A stretch of 64,000 nt of DNA, taken from assembly GCA_002104895.1 (NCBI GenBank), contig MCFG01000065.1, positions 83,501 through 147,500 of the forward strand, read 5' to 3'. The notes under the pieces are model-generated. The model had not been told where the DNA came from. It saw only the letters and a program-made list of their open reading frames with translations, and made no database searches. A program made the position numbers and the translations under genes. Within the stretch, counting starts at the first letter, position 1, and each line of letters begins with the position of its first letter. Origin of the DNA: Anaeromyces robustus. Lineage: Eukaryota > Neocallimastigomycota > Neocallimastigomycetes > Neocallimastigales > Neocallimastigaceae. Below, in pieces: positions 1 through 24,719 of the stretch.

Positions 1-78
1 CATGTAAAAAATTTAATATATATGAAATGATGCTAATAATAAATATATTAAATATAAACTATAAACAAAAATAAAAAG

Positions 79-6551
<6,473 letters not shown>

Positions 6552-7376
6552 ATTTAAAAACAAATATCAATATTTTTATATAAAACCAATATCTTAAATG
6601 AAATATTAAAAGCATTTTATTTTTTTTTCATTTCATGAATTTAAAGTATTAGAAAAAAGTAACAATTATTAATTATAAAATTTTTAAAACATATATAAAA
6701 TTTTTATATAATTTCTTAATTATTACTATTGTTAATATTTTATTACAATTATAATAATGTAATAGCATATTTATATATAATAATGTAATTATATGTGATA
6801 TACTTTTAATATGTAATGTATTTTAATAAATATATTATTAATAAAATTTTTATTTATTTAATTTATATCATACATTTTATAATCAAATATAAAAAAAAAA
6901 CTTTTTTACAATATCAAATATAAAAAGTTACAATTTATAATTAATTTTTATTAATATTAACGATTTTTTATTTAAATTAATAATATGATGATGTTTTAAT
7001 TTATTGATTAAAAATTTAACACATCTCTCCCTTATGATCTCCCAAAATTTAATAACTGAAAATAAATTAAAACATAAGAAATCAAATAAATAGTATCTAT
7101 GAAAATATTATAAAAAAAAACTTAAGAAAAAGAATTAAATGTATAATTAATATATTGATTTTTTATGGAAAACATTTAAAATTTAATTATATGAGCTAGT
7201 AATATGACTATTTTTTTCTTAATTATTTTGATTTTTATTAATTCTTTAATAAAATATATAATAATATTGCTATATTTTATTAAAATCATATAACATATTA
7301 AAAAATTACCAATTATTCTTTAGAAATAATTAATTTGCTATAAAAACTCTATATTTTTACTTTTTGTTATTATTAA

Positions 7377-7449
<73 letters not shown>

Positions 7450-7678
7450 CTAAATGAACTTTCATTAATTGCTTTATTTATTATTTATTTATAATTGATA
7501 ATTCTATTAAATTTTAGGATAACATATACTATCTCAAAATATAGTGATAAAAATTATTTTTCATTTTTCATTCAAAGAATTCCTGATTTGACTGAAAAAA
7601 TAATAAAAAATATATTTAAAAATAAAAAAAATATATAAAATTAAAAAATAAATATAAAAAAAATAAAAAATACTAAAT

Positions 7679-7727
<49 letters not shown>

Positions 7728-8025
7728 TAAGAATAAAAAATTTATATACAAATAAAAAAAATATAAAAGTAAAACAAAACGAATAAAATTAATTATAATT
7801 ATACATTTTTTCACACTTTAAGTTAATATCAAATCTTATTAAAAATAATATCTTATCAAATTATTTAAAATACATTTATTCAAAAGGATTAATTTAAATA
7901 AACTTTTTATAACTAGTATATAAATATATAAAGATTTATTTTACTAGCTATAACAAAAAAGAATAAAATAAAAAAAATTTAATTGGGATTTTAATAATAA
8001 CTATTAAAACTTATCCTTAAAAAAA
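6552..8025. other. Intergenic, receptor to clpX
   Basis: No gene is seen. It holds a (TTA)n run at about 7376-7415, a poly(A) run at 7424-7449, and a poly(A) run followed by an (AT)n run at about 7680-7729. It should include the receptor 3' flank and the clpX promoter, but no clear element stands out. Confidence 0.6.
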
Positions 8026-12616
<4,591 letters not shown>

Positions 12617-13809
12617 CTAATTGCTACAAATAAAATCAACAAGTTCCTTAACACCTAAAACCCATTTCATTTCATTTGAATTTTTCATTAAATACGAAAC
12701 ATTAGTAGAAGCTGTATTACTGTCCTTGGTTTCAAGAGCTATTAAAATATAATATACACAATTATTATATAAATATTAATATTTATATAATAACAAAATA
12801 ATTAAAATTAAATTCTTATATTAATAAAATCTTTATATAATATTTCTTACCATTAGCAATAGCTTCTAAAATACCAACAGTTTGTTCATCAATCATATTA
12901 CTATTTAATTGTTCATACATAGTATTAATTCTTTGACGAGAATCTTCATAAATTTTTCTTTGGAATAACTAATTTAAATAAATTAATTATATTTATATTA
13001 TCGATAAAAATAATTAAATAAATAGGAATACATTTTTATTATTATTATATCATAATAAAATTTAAGAAATAAATTATTATAAAAAAAAAGACTAATAAAA
13101 ATGATTTAACTTTAATTATATTAAATGTTTTTTTATTATGAGATCATACATATATAAAAAACATAAGTTTGTTTATACTTACACTACATGAAGCATTGTA
13201 GGTATCAAGATGTTTATTGTAAACGGACATTATATATGTTTTTTTATCATTAGAAATGTTAGTAGTTAGAGTGGCAGCTGCATTTAAAGAATTATTAGAA
13301 TTATTATAATTTGTAGATGGTTGATTAGTATAATTATTTGATTGATATGTATTAATATTATTAAATTGGTTATTAAAAGTAGGTGCTGGAATAGATGAAG
13401 CTGGATTGAAATAATTAACTGAAGGAGTTTGAGCAGAAGTTTGTTGCTGTTGCATATTACCCATCATTGGTGGGGGTTGTACAGGATTTTGTTGATTTAA
13501 ATTATTTTGACTTCCCATCATCGGTGGTGGTGCAACAGAAGATTGACTCATCATTGGTGGTGGTGCATTTGGGTTAGCAAACGAATTTTGGGAACCCATT
13601 GAATTTTGTTGATTTAATCCATATTCTTGAGAACCTGAAGCTGAATATGAAGAATATAAATTATTATTATTGTAATACTGTTGATATAAATTATTACGAT
13701 TAATTCTTTTAGTTCTTGATGAACCTCCTCCAAATTTGAGATTTGGACTTAAATTAGCTGGTAAATCATTCCAACCAGTTGGTGGGGCTCTTCCTTGGAA
13801 AGATTCCAT
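12617..13809 (-). CDS. SRA1-domain protein (steroid receptor RNA activator-like / Sec31 C-terminal type)
   Basis: Three exons, 13809-13183, 12968-12851 and 12738-12617, encode 288 aa. The N-terminus has PPTGWNDLP, matching the GWNDPP signature of animal SRA1 proteins. A low-complexity Asn/Gln/Pro stretch with several PPPMMG-type repeats follows. The last about 100 residues, from KKTYIMSVYNKHLDTY through MKWVLGVKELVDF, fit the helical SRA1 domain that is also found at the C-terminus of the COPII coat protein Sec31. The protein is far too short to be Sec31 (no WD40 or alpha-solenoid). The SRA1 family is tied to transcription co-regulation and RNA in animals; its role in fungi is not clear to me. 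No other gene lies close by to suggest a job. Confidence 0.75.
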
Positions 13810-15311
<1,502 letters not shown>

Positions 15312-16666
15312 CTAATCTTCTTTCTTAATTGGTGGACCACTAAAATATAAAAATATAAATATAATAATTAATATTTTTATTTTAATTAATATTTTAAGAT
15401 ATAATTAATATTAGATATTATATCATAAAAAAATCTATTACCATGGCTGTAGCATTTTCTTTTGACACAGAAATTATATATTAAAAAATATATATATTTT
15501 CATAAGTATAAAGTTAAATATGGAAAAAAAAATAAATATATATATATATATTTATACATCATTAAAAAATATATTATAAATTTTAAATATATACTTCTAA
15601 ATAATTAAACTTCATTCTGCCAATGCTTTCATTTTCAGCAACTGAAAAATAGGTTAATAATCCGTAATGACCAAGATATGAAGCATAACTGTCACGATGT
15701 TGATTTTGTAACCATTCACTTTATCATAAGATATATATTATAATAAAAAAATTATAATTATAGTATTTTAATTAAAATAATTTATATTTCTTTTTATTAA
15801 TATATATTATAATAATTCTAAATAAAAAACACCTTAATTTCTGAAATTTTATATTCAAATTAATATATTATTGAATAATATCAAATGATTGTTGAATATT
15901 AGATTTTTTATTAGAAATGATAATCTTAAATATATATCCTTCCATTTAGTTGTATTCAGTATTATTTATTAATTAGAAATTTGATTTAATCAATATAAGT
16001 ATTTTCTTTCCATTTCAATTTCATTTTCAAATAAATTTTATATTATATAAATTTTTTTATTATTTTATTTTATTAATTATTTTCATGATTAATACCTATT
16101 TTTTTTTCTTTTTTTTCTTTTTTTTTTTTTTTTTTTTTGATTCTTAATTTAAAATATTTACTGATAGATATTATATATCTAAATATATAAATGTTATTTT
16201 TTTCTTTCATAAATTTATTTTTTTTTCATTTAATTTATATTACTTTTGTTCTATTAAATAAATATAATTTAAAAACATCATGAAATATTTAATTATAAAA
16301 CGGTTTATTCAAATATTTTTATAATTTGCTAATAAATTTGATATTTACAATTTATTTGTATCAGCATGACCAGTACCTACATATTTTGATTGTACTGTAT
16401 AAAAATTAAAAATTAAAAATAAAAAAATAAAAAATAAAGACATCTTATTAATGAAATCCTTTTAAAAGTATTATTATAAAGTATTAATAAAATTTTTTTA
16501 ATTTATTATAAAATATAATAACAAAAAAAATATTTTCTTACAGTGTTCTAATTGACTATTTAAGTTTAAGCGATCCTATATATATTATATTAATATATAT
16601 AAGTATATATGTTTAGTAAATATTTTATGAATTACATATAAAATTATTATTAACTACAATTACCAT
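15312..16666 (-). CDS. SF3B5: Splicing factor 3B subunit 5 (SF3b10)
   Basis: Six coding segments encode 83 aa (human protein 86 aa): 16666-16664 (ATG only), 16575-16542, 16394-16349, 15718-15595, 15458-15442 (17 nt), 15339-15312. The product is the small SF3b subunit of U2 snRNP, needed for branch-point recognition. The rebuilt protein shows NSQLEHLQSKYVGTGHADT, EWLQNQHRDSYASYLGHY, YFSVAENESIGR and KMLQPCGPPIKKED in the family order. The phase works at every join; for example CC-ATG|GTAATA joined to TAG|TGG rebuilds the Cys of QPCGPP. The first intron begins directly after the start codon (ATG|GTAATT). That start is inferred from phase and the expected MxDR N-terminus, so it is the least certain part. 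The gene is divergent from the Pin1-type gene, with 312 bases between start codons. Confidence 0.9.
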
Positions 16667-16978
16667 TATTTATAAAAAAATATATAAATAAATATAATAA
16701 ATATTATAAAGAATTTTAAAAATATATAATAAAAAAAAGTATTTAAAACTTAAAATAAAACATTTTTAATATTTTAATTTATTAAATATACAGATTATTA
16801 TATGTATTTAAAAAATTTATTAAAATAATTTAGAATAAATAAATGATAATTTATTAATAATATATAATTTATGTAGTATATTATAAAATATAGTTTTAAA
16901 AAATATATTAATCAAAATTATTTTACATTTATAATAATTATATATTTTATAAAATAATAATAAGTATTAAAATCAAAA
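16667..16978. promoter_or_regulatory. Shared divergent promoter region of SF3B5 and the Pin1-type gene
   Basis: The 312 bases separate the two divergent start codons and must hold both promoters or 5' UTRs. The sequence is almost only A and T, with no recognisable box. The region is inferred from gene layout, not from a motif. Confidence 0.5.
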
Positions 16979-17629
16979 ATGGTATAAGAAATAATATATT
17001 AATTAGAAATATTCATTTCTTTTTTAAATTATTAATTATTAAACGTTTATTTTTTTTACTTATAAATATATCAAAACAAAATAAAACAATATATATATAA
17101 TATATAATATATAATATATAAGGTTTGGGAAGAAAAATGGTCAAGAAGTAGAAACAGGTAAATTAAATATATATATTTTTTTTAAAAAAAAGATATTTTT
17201 TATTTTAATGAAAATACACAAAATTATATTTATACTTTATATAGAGTTTACTATTTTAATCCAAGTACCGGTGAATCAAGGTGGGAAAATCCAGAGGCAG
17301 AACAAATTAGAGTATGTCATCTATTAGTTAAACATAATCAATCTAGAAGACCTTCTTCTTGGAAAGAAGAACATATTACAAGAACTAAAGAAGAAGCATT
17401 AGAAATTATTAAAGGATATAGAGAAAAAATTATTAATAATTCTATAAGTTTTCAAGATTTAGCGAAAACTGAAAGTGATTGCAGTTCTGCAAAACATGGT
17501 GGTGATTTAGGATTCTTTAGTCGTGGCAGAATGCAACGTAAATATATAGACAATATTTATTTAAATTATTAATAATATAATTATAAATATTATAACTATT
17601 ATTATGGATATCATATATTAATATTCTTT

Positions 17630-17724
<95 letters not shown>

Positions 17725-17733
17725 TATTATTTA

Positions 17734-17769
<36 letters not shown>

Positions 17770-17778
17770 TATTATTTA

Positions 17779-17814
<36 letters not shown>

Positions 17815-17846
17815 TTTATAATTATTATTATTATTATTATTTTTAC

Positions 17847-17919
<73 letters not shown>

Positions 17920-18052
17920 TTATAATTTTTATAAATTCATTTATATATATAAAGCTTCTTTTGAAGAAGCCGCTTTTGCTTTAAAAGTAGGTGAATTAAG
18001 TGAACCAGTATTTTCTGACAGTGGTGTACATTTAATTTTAAGAATTGCCTAA
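16979..18052 (+). CDS. ESS1: Pin1/Ess1-type peptidyl-prolyl cis-trans isomerase
   Basis: Four coding segments, 16979-16981 (ATG only), 17123-17157, 17245-17537 and 17955-18052, encode 142 aa. The enzyme isomerises phospho-Ser/Thr-Pro bonds, for example in the RNA polymerase II tail. The N-terminal WW domain has [20 protein letters not shown] and SRWENP. The parvulin domain has [15 protein letters not shown], where the Lys and the Arg pair correspond to the phosphate-binding K63/R68/R69 of human Pin1. It continues with [20 protein letters not shown], which carries the active-site Cys, and ends [13 protein letters not shown]. All expected catalytic residues are present, so it should be active. 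The start is inferred: ATG at 16979 followed at once by GTATAA, joined to the TAAG acceptor at 17122. The last intron (17538-17954) is mostly ACT and TTA repeats. Confidence 0.92.
17630..17922 (+). repeat. Compound (ACT)n/(TTA)n repeat in the Ess1 intron
   Basis: A block of ACT units (17630 to about 17667) passes into interrupted TTA, TTTATTA and TTATTTTTA blocks that fill most of the 417-nt intron 17538-17954. The acceptor at 17954 and the downstream exon are intact. Confidence 0.85.
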
Positions 18053-18346
18053 TTTTATAAAAAGAACTTTAGTACTTCAAAAAAACATGTTTTTTTTTAA
18101 CTTTAAATAATATTTCAAAATTTCTTAAAAATGAAAATAAAATAGAATAGTTTTTTTAAAAAAAAAAGATATTTGTATTATAATTAAAAAAATATTTGGA
18201 ATAAATGAAATACTAAATATAACCAAAACTATAAAATAAATATAAAAAAAATAATTTTAAATTTATTTATTTTTATTTATTTATTTTTATTTATTTATTT
18301 TTATTTATTTATTTTTATTTATTTGTTTTTTTATCTATCTATCTAT

Positions 18347-18433
<87 letters not shown>

Positions 18434-18966
18434 TTATTTTTTATTTTCATATTATTATTTTTTGTTAAAAAAAAAAAATAAATTAAAAAGAAGTAATAAT
18501 TCTCTTTCTATTATTTATCTTCCTTAACTTATTTATGTTGGTTTAGTTTGTTTTGTTTGTTTATTTGTATATAAAATACAAACTATCTTACAAATACAAA
18601 CTTTTTAATAACTAGAAAAATTCATTATAAAATATTCTATAGTAAAAAAAAAAAAAATGAAAATTTTAATATAATAATATATTTATATATTTTATGTAAA
18701 AATAATAAATTTATAAAAACATTGATATTTCTTTTATTAGTCATTAACTATTATTAATTACAATATTTAAAATTTTTTAATAGTATTTAATAAATAATAT
18801 ATAATTTTCTTCAAGAAATATCTTTTTTTATATATTTTGGTTTTAATTTACAATATATAAATACAATATTATTTTTTATATTCCATAAATCTTATGAAAC
18901 ATCTTCCAAAAAATAATATAGTATTAAATATACCTTATAAAATATGTTATTGTTATTGTTATTATA

Positions 18967-19058
<92 letters not shown>

Positions 19059-19125
19059 AATTTATCATTTATTTTATGAATAGAAAAATCGAATTACTTT
19101 ATTTTTTTATAACGCTATTATAATA
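18053..19125. other. Intergenic between convergent Ess1 and hypothetical gene
   Basis: No gene is seen. The space holds (TTTA)n and TTTTTA runs at about 18254-18434, and a (TTA)n run at about 18967-19057 that ends just beyond the stop of the following minus-strand gene. Confidence 0.6.
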
Positions 19126-19572
19126 TTAACGAATACCGTAGAATCCAGTTTTAGTACCAGCAGCTGGAAGTGAAGCTGGGTCAACACGAGTATTAACATT
19201 TCTTTTAATATTATTATTCTCATTAGAATAATTATCAAAACTTATAGAAGATTCATTGTGACTTTTTAAAATTGGTCTTGAAGGAGTAAATTTCTTAGAA
19301 TGAAATTCTGGTTTTGTATTTGGTCTTGGTTTTTCAAAAGGTTTTGGTCGAGCCTTTTCAATTGGTGTATTAAACACAATATTATCTTCTTTATATGGTG
19401 CTTTAATATGCTTTCTACCTTTTGGAGTTTCAACTACTTTCTTTTCACCTGGAGAAGTAGTATAATGTCTTCTTGTTTTTTCATGATAATTACTGTTTAT
19501 TGTAAAATTTTTATCAATGTTTTCTTTTGGTTTATAATTAGTTCTAACTTGATTTCTTTGTTCTCCGTTCAT
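19126..19572 (-). CDS. Hypothetical basic, unstructured protein
   Basis: A single exon of 148 aa with a clear ATG at 19572 and stop at 19126. I do not recognise the family. The protein is rich in Lys, Arg, Pro, Asn and Thr, with no membrane segment, signal peptide or Cys motif. Proline/lysine stretches such as KARPKPFEKPRPNTKPEF in the middle and a tidy C-terminus (ASLPAAGTKTGFYGIR) are its only distinctive parts. Codon use is less A/T-skewed than the flanks, which supports a real gene. Its 5' flank has several perfect or near-perfect hairpins. A nucleic-acid-binding or cytoskeletal adaptor role would fit the charge, but nothing visible proves it. Confidence 0.6.
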   Translation of the reverse strand: MNGEQRNQVRTNYKPKENIDKNFTINSNYHEKTRRHYTTSPGEKKVVETPKGRKHIKAPYKEDNIVFNTPIEKARPKPFEKPRPNTKPEFHSKKFTPSRPILKSHNESSISFDNYSNENNNIKRNVNTRVDPASLPAAGTKTGFYGIR

Positions 19573-19814
19573 TTTTAAATTAATTTTAAAAAATTAATAA
19601 AAAATTTACCGACTTAATACTAAAAAAAATATTTTTTCTTTTCATACACAGATTATTGTGTTTATTATATATTGTATTTTTCATATGAATAATTTTTTAA
19701 GAAATTATATAAAATTAATTTTTAATAAATTAAAAATTATACAAAAAAAGACTATTTTTTATTATGAACATTATATTAAAAGATTATATAACATACCTTA
19801 TAATAACGTTATAA

Positions 19815-19872
19815 TTTAACTTTGTTGATATTTCTAATAAGTGTTTTATATGTTAATATCGACAAAGTTGAA
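19815..19872. repeat. Inverted repeat, 18-bp arms with 22-nt loop
   Basis: Arms 19815-19832 and 19855-19872 pair with two mismatches (TTTAACTTTGTTGATATT against AATATCGACAAAGTTGAA). It lies about 245 bases upstream of the hypothetical gene's start. Confidence 0.8.
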
Positions 19873-20205
19873 TCTTATTAAAAAAAAGTAGAAAATAAAT
19901 ATATATATTTTTATTAATATTATTATATTTTTATAACATTTTATTATTTATTCTTCTTCTCTTTTTTTTATTTATTAAAAATACTAATTCCCATATATAC
20001 CTTTTTATGGTTGCTTTTATAATTTTCGATTCAAATAATAATTATTATTTAAAAATTATTTTATTAAATAAAAAAAATTTTTAAAAAAAAAAACTAAATA
20101 AATATTACTTTCTTATCCTTAAATTAACTTTTCTTTATTTATATTATTTACTTTTATTTTAATCATAATAAATTCTTAAACTATTATTGATTATTACAAT
20201 TATAT

Positions 20206-20348
<143 letters not shown>

Positions 20349-20832
20349 TTTTAATTTATATATTTATTATAGGTTGCAATTTAAATATATCTATATAATT
20401 ATTATATTATAATTATATTGATATTTAAATTAATTCATACAAAATTTAAATGAAAATAATTTATTTAATAAAAAATAATTTAAAATAACTTATTAATTTA
20501 CACTGTGTTACATTAAAATAATTATTATAGTATAAATAAATATAAATAACCTTATATGTTATTAAATGTCATAAAATTAAATATAAAATACATTAAAAAT
20601 ATATTAAAATATTTTTACTTTTTATATATATATTAATCCTATAATATAAATAATGGTATATATGGCACTATTTTGTATTACTTTATTTATATCCATATTG
20701 TAATGCTTAATTATATTGTTTATAATTTTAAATATAAAAAAAAATACATTAGTTTTTAAACGAATTTAATTTTCGTACATTATATTTTGTTCAATTTATA
20801 TATATATAATCTAACCCAAATTTAACTTGGAA

Positions 20833-20874
20833 TTTAAGTAACTTCTATGAATAGGTAAATAGAAGTTACTTAAA
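20833..20874. repeat. Perfect inverted repeat, 16-bp arms with 10-nt loop
   Basis: TTTAAGTAACTTCTAT at 20833-20848 is the exact reverse complement of 20859-20874. Weaker pairing may extend outward (TCTAAC at about 20810 with GTTAGA near 20880). Confidence 0.85.
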
Positions 20875-20942
20875 GTTAGATGTGTATAGTACATAATTAT
20901 TGTAATAATACTATTTTAAAATCCTTTTTCTTTATTATTATA

Positions 20943-20986
<44 letters not shown>

Positions 20987-21240
20987 CATCAATTATTATC
21001 ATTATTATTATCATTATTATTATTATTATTATTGTAATAAAATATAATAAAACTTTATCCAAAATCATAAATAAATACTAAAAATGTATTTCAGCGATTA
21101 ATCTATATTATAATACATTTAAAACCATATTAATAATAATAATGAAAAAAAAAAGTCTATGTTAATATCAATTCTGAAAGGTATATCATATTAAGATTTT
21201 TACAATATTATTAAAAGATATAATAATAGTACAAAACGAT

Positions 21241-21278
21241 AAATCTACAAACATCAATAAATGGATGTTTGCAGATTT
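21241..21278. repeat. Inverted repeat, 15-bp arms with 8-nt loop
   Basis: AAATCTACAAACATC at 21241-21255 pairs with 21264-21278 with one mismatch. The arms are more G/C-rich than the surrounding DNA. Confidence 0.85.
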
Positions 21279-21371
21279 CTTTCAATACAAAAAAAAATGA
21301 AGAACAAACGTATTTCATTTATCGAATTTAAAAATTATTATACATTTAAATTTTCATAATAAAATAATAAC

Positions 21372-21477
<106 letters not shown>

Positions 21478-21919
21478 TAAACTGCTTCATGATTTTACTT
21501 GAGTTAATGTTTAACTCTTTAATTATGTTATTCGCAGGAAACATTTATTGAATTTATATTCAAATAAAAAAAATATGTATATACTAATATTTAAATACAC
21601 ACAAATCTTGTAAATTTTTATTATATAATATATTATAATAAAAAAATATTATTTATTCAATTGTTATTTATTATATTTTAATATTTTTTTATTCATTATT
21701 TTTTTTGTATTATTTTTTTTTAATTATTTTAAAAAGATATATTATTTCTAACATAATTTATCTATATTTTATTTATTTAGGATATTATTAAATAATTTTT
21801 ATTTCATAATATCCATAATTAATTAATATATTTTTATTGTTATTTTTCTAGAAAAAAAAACGTTTAATTATATGTATGAGTTTCGATTTTTTGTAAAATT
21901 ACTAAAAAATATTTATAAT

Positions 21920-22477
21920 CTAATTAGCGTTTAACATTTTAGTAAAGGCTTCAATGGTGATTTTACCATCGTCAGCAATACCAGCATCCTTTAAAACTTG
22001 GGTAATTTCTTCGTCAGTTAATTTTTCACCAATGTGGGTAAGGATGTGACGGAATTCCTTAGCAGAAATGTAACCAGAGTTCTTGGAATCAAAAACTTGG
22101 AAAGCCTTGTTAATAGCTTCAGCATCATTAGAAGATGGTTGAGTCTTCATAGTACGAGCACAAAGAGTTAAAAATTCTGGGAAACTATTTTTTATTAATA
22201 CATTTATTAGATATATTTATTGATTAATTAATATATTTATTTACTTATTTATTTATTTATTTATTTTATATTATCAAATTACATACCCAACTTTACCGTT
22301 ACCAGTATCAACTTCTTTGACATATTTGTTTACTTCGGCTTGGGAGAGATTTAAGCCTAAAGCACGAAGGACAGTTCCGAGTTCGGAAGTTTCAATAGTG
22401 TTACCACCTTCCTTATCAAAAAGTGAGAAAGCTTCCTTGAATTGAGCAATTTGTTCTTCAGAAAGTTGATCAGCCAT
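21920..22477 (-). CDS. Calmodulin-family EF-hand protein, probably a myosin light chain
   Basis: Two exons, 22477-22287 and 22184-21920, encode 151 aa. The start [20 protein letters not shown] is calmodulin-like and there are four EF-hand units, but each loop is damaged. Loop 1 ([12 protein letters not shown]) has Gly at position 5. Loop 2 ([11 protein letters not shown]) is one residue short and lacks the position-3 Asp. Loop 3 ([12 protein letters not shown]) has Lys at position 3 and Ser at position 5. Loop 4 ([12 protein letters not shown]) lacks both the position-1 Asp and the position-12 Glu. Such a pattern, plus a C-terminus close to fungal essential light chains ([11 protein letters not shown] ... 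LNAN, compare Cdc4/Mlc1), suggests it binds IQ motifs of a myosin rather than sensing calcium. Many C/G-ending codons suggest strong expression. A divergent calmodulin remains possible. Confidence 0.85.
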
Positions 22478-22487
22478 TGCTATTTAA

Positions 22488-22613
22488 ATAACAATAACAA
22501 TAATAATATTAATTTAATATTTATTTATTTGTAAAATATCATAAAAAGATAAAAATAACAATAATAATATTAATTTAATATTTATTTATTTGTAAAATAT
22601 CATAAAAAGATAG
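22488..22613. repeat. 61-bp tandem duplication just upstream of the light-chain gene
   Basis: Two almost identical copies sit end to end in the 5' flank or UTR, both containing GTAAAATATCATAAAAAGAT (starting at 22531 and 22592), giving a period of 61 bases. Confidence 0.85.
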
Positions 22614-24719
22614 CAAACAATTTTAATATTTATATATTTTATTTTTTGTTTCAAATAAAATCCATATATATTAATTTTATTATTTTTTTTGTTTTTGTAA
22701 ATAAATATTTTATATTTATTTATTTATTTTTTTTTTGACTATTTTATGTTATTATTTATCATTATTCCGTTAATATTCATATTGTTTAAAATATAGTAAC
22801 AAATAGAATTTTTCATTTTGATATTTTAATATTTATTTTTTTTATTCAATATTTTTATTGTTTATATTATATATTGATTTATGTAATTTATAATGATTTA
22901 ACAATATTTACTGATTATTATAGTATATTTATGTTTATGGTTAACTATACTGTCCTTTTGTTTTTTATTTCTTTATTTTCTTTTCCTTCTTTTATAATTT
23001 TTATATTATTTTTATTTTCTAATTCTTAATTAGTTATTCAATAATAATAAAAAACAATATTTACTTTTATGTGTTTTATTTATTTATAAATATAGATTAT
23101 AAAAAAATATTAAAGAAATAAAAAAAAAAAAAAAGAAAATTTTTTTATTTTATATGATTTTATCAAGTTAACCAAAAAAAAAAAAGAATTAATTTTTTGT
23201 ACTAAAAAATGCTTAAAATAAATAATAAAATAATAAAAAATAAATATAACAATATATATTACATTTATAATAAAATATTTAAATAATTTATTAATTAAGG
23301 ATATAATTTATTGTTATTATATTTTCAATAAATAATAAAAGGAAATAAATTTTTTATTTAAACAAAAGCAAAGAATATATATATTAACATAATTTAATAA
23401 AATTTTATATATATTATAATATATATTATAATATATTATTTTATTTTTTTCCTTTTTTCTGTTCAATCTTTTTTTTTTCTCATATATAATACATATTAAC
23501 ATACTAATATATAAGCCTCATTTAATATAATATATTCTTTATATTGTAATTTTTAAAAGTAACCAAAAAAAGTAATTTTTTATATTAACAATTAATAATA
23601 ATCTAAATTATAATAATTTAAATTTTATATAATATAAACTTTTTATCCATATTATTTAATTACTTCTATATAAGTAAATTTTTTTAATAAATGTTACATA
23701 CATTACAAATCAATTAATATTAATGTATTACCATATAAAGAAACTTTATCAGACAAATATTTTTTTATATATAATTTTAATAATTATATAAATCTTTTAT
23801 AAGTGATGCTAATATTTTTTTTTACTATAGTGTTTTACTTTATATAAATTATGATAAAAAGTAAAATGGTCAAGATATATATATTTAATAATATATTATT
23901 ATTACTTATTTTAAAAATTCAATAAAAATGATGAAAAAAAATTAAAAGATTTTAAAAAATTATAAATCAACAAAAAATTATAGTTATATTTAATAATTTA
24001 ATACGTAAAACTTTAAAATAAAGTACGAATTTAAAAGAAATGATTATATATTTTATATAATTAATGACTAACATAAATATGGAAATGAAATTATAATAAT
24101 AAATTAGGTATATCTAATTGTTATTATAAAATATACTAAGTATATACAAAAAAGTTACAATATTTAAAATTTGAAAGCTGCTTATTAATAATTATCTAAA
24201 ATTAAAAGAGAAATTAATGAACATTGTTATATATAATTATAATTTATATTTATATATAAATGATTAAATTCATAATCATTAAATGTTTTGAATTTATAGT
24301 TAATAATTTTTAAAAAATAATACAATTTTTTTTTTAAAAAAATATATTGATTTGAATTATATATAATTATATATATATTTTATTTTTATTATATTTTTTA
24401 TTTTTATTTTTATTTTTTTTTTTTAGTATTTTTAAAAATTATTCTTGTTTTTTTTTCTTTATTTTATTATTTTTTAATTATTAATATTTTTAAAATTATT
24501 AAATATTTGAATTTATTATTATTTAATTTAATTTTGTTCCACATTTCTATTATATCTAAAAGTATTTTTGTTATATATAGCATTAAGATATATAAATTCA
24601 TATATATGTTTTAAAAAAGAAAAGGAAAAAGATATAAATTATAATACAATTATCATTATATATATAATTATTATATGTAATATTTTTATATTTACTTATG
24701 TTAATTATGATATAAATGT
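22614..24719. other. Intergenic, no gene seen
   Basis: About 2.1 kb of A/T homopolymer and AT-repeat sequence. The only listed open frame (minus, 23317-23502) is Lys/Ile/Tyr/Asn low-complexity. I see no RNA gene. The region should include the promoter of the light-chain gene and the 3' flank of SRP19. Confidence 0.5.

Noticed and set aside
21920-22477. Calling the gene calmodulin
   Set aside because: All four calcium loops are damaged and the C-terminus resembles fungal essential light chains more.
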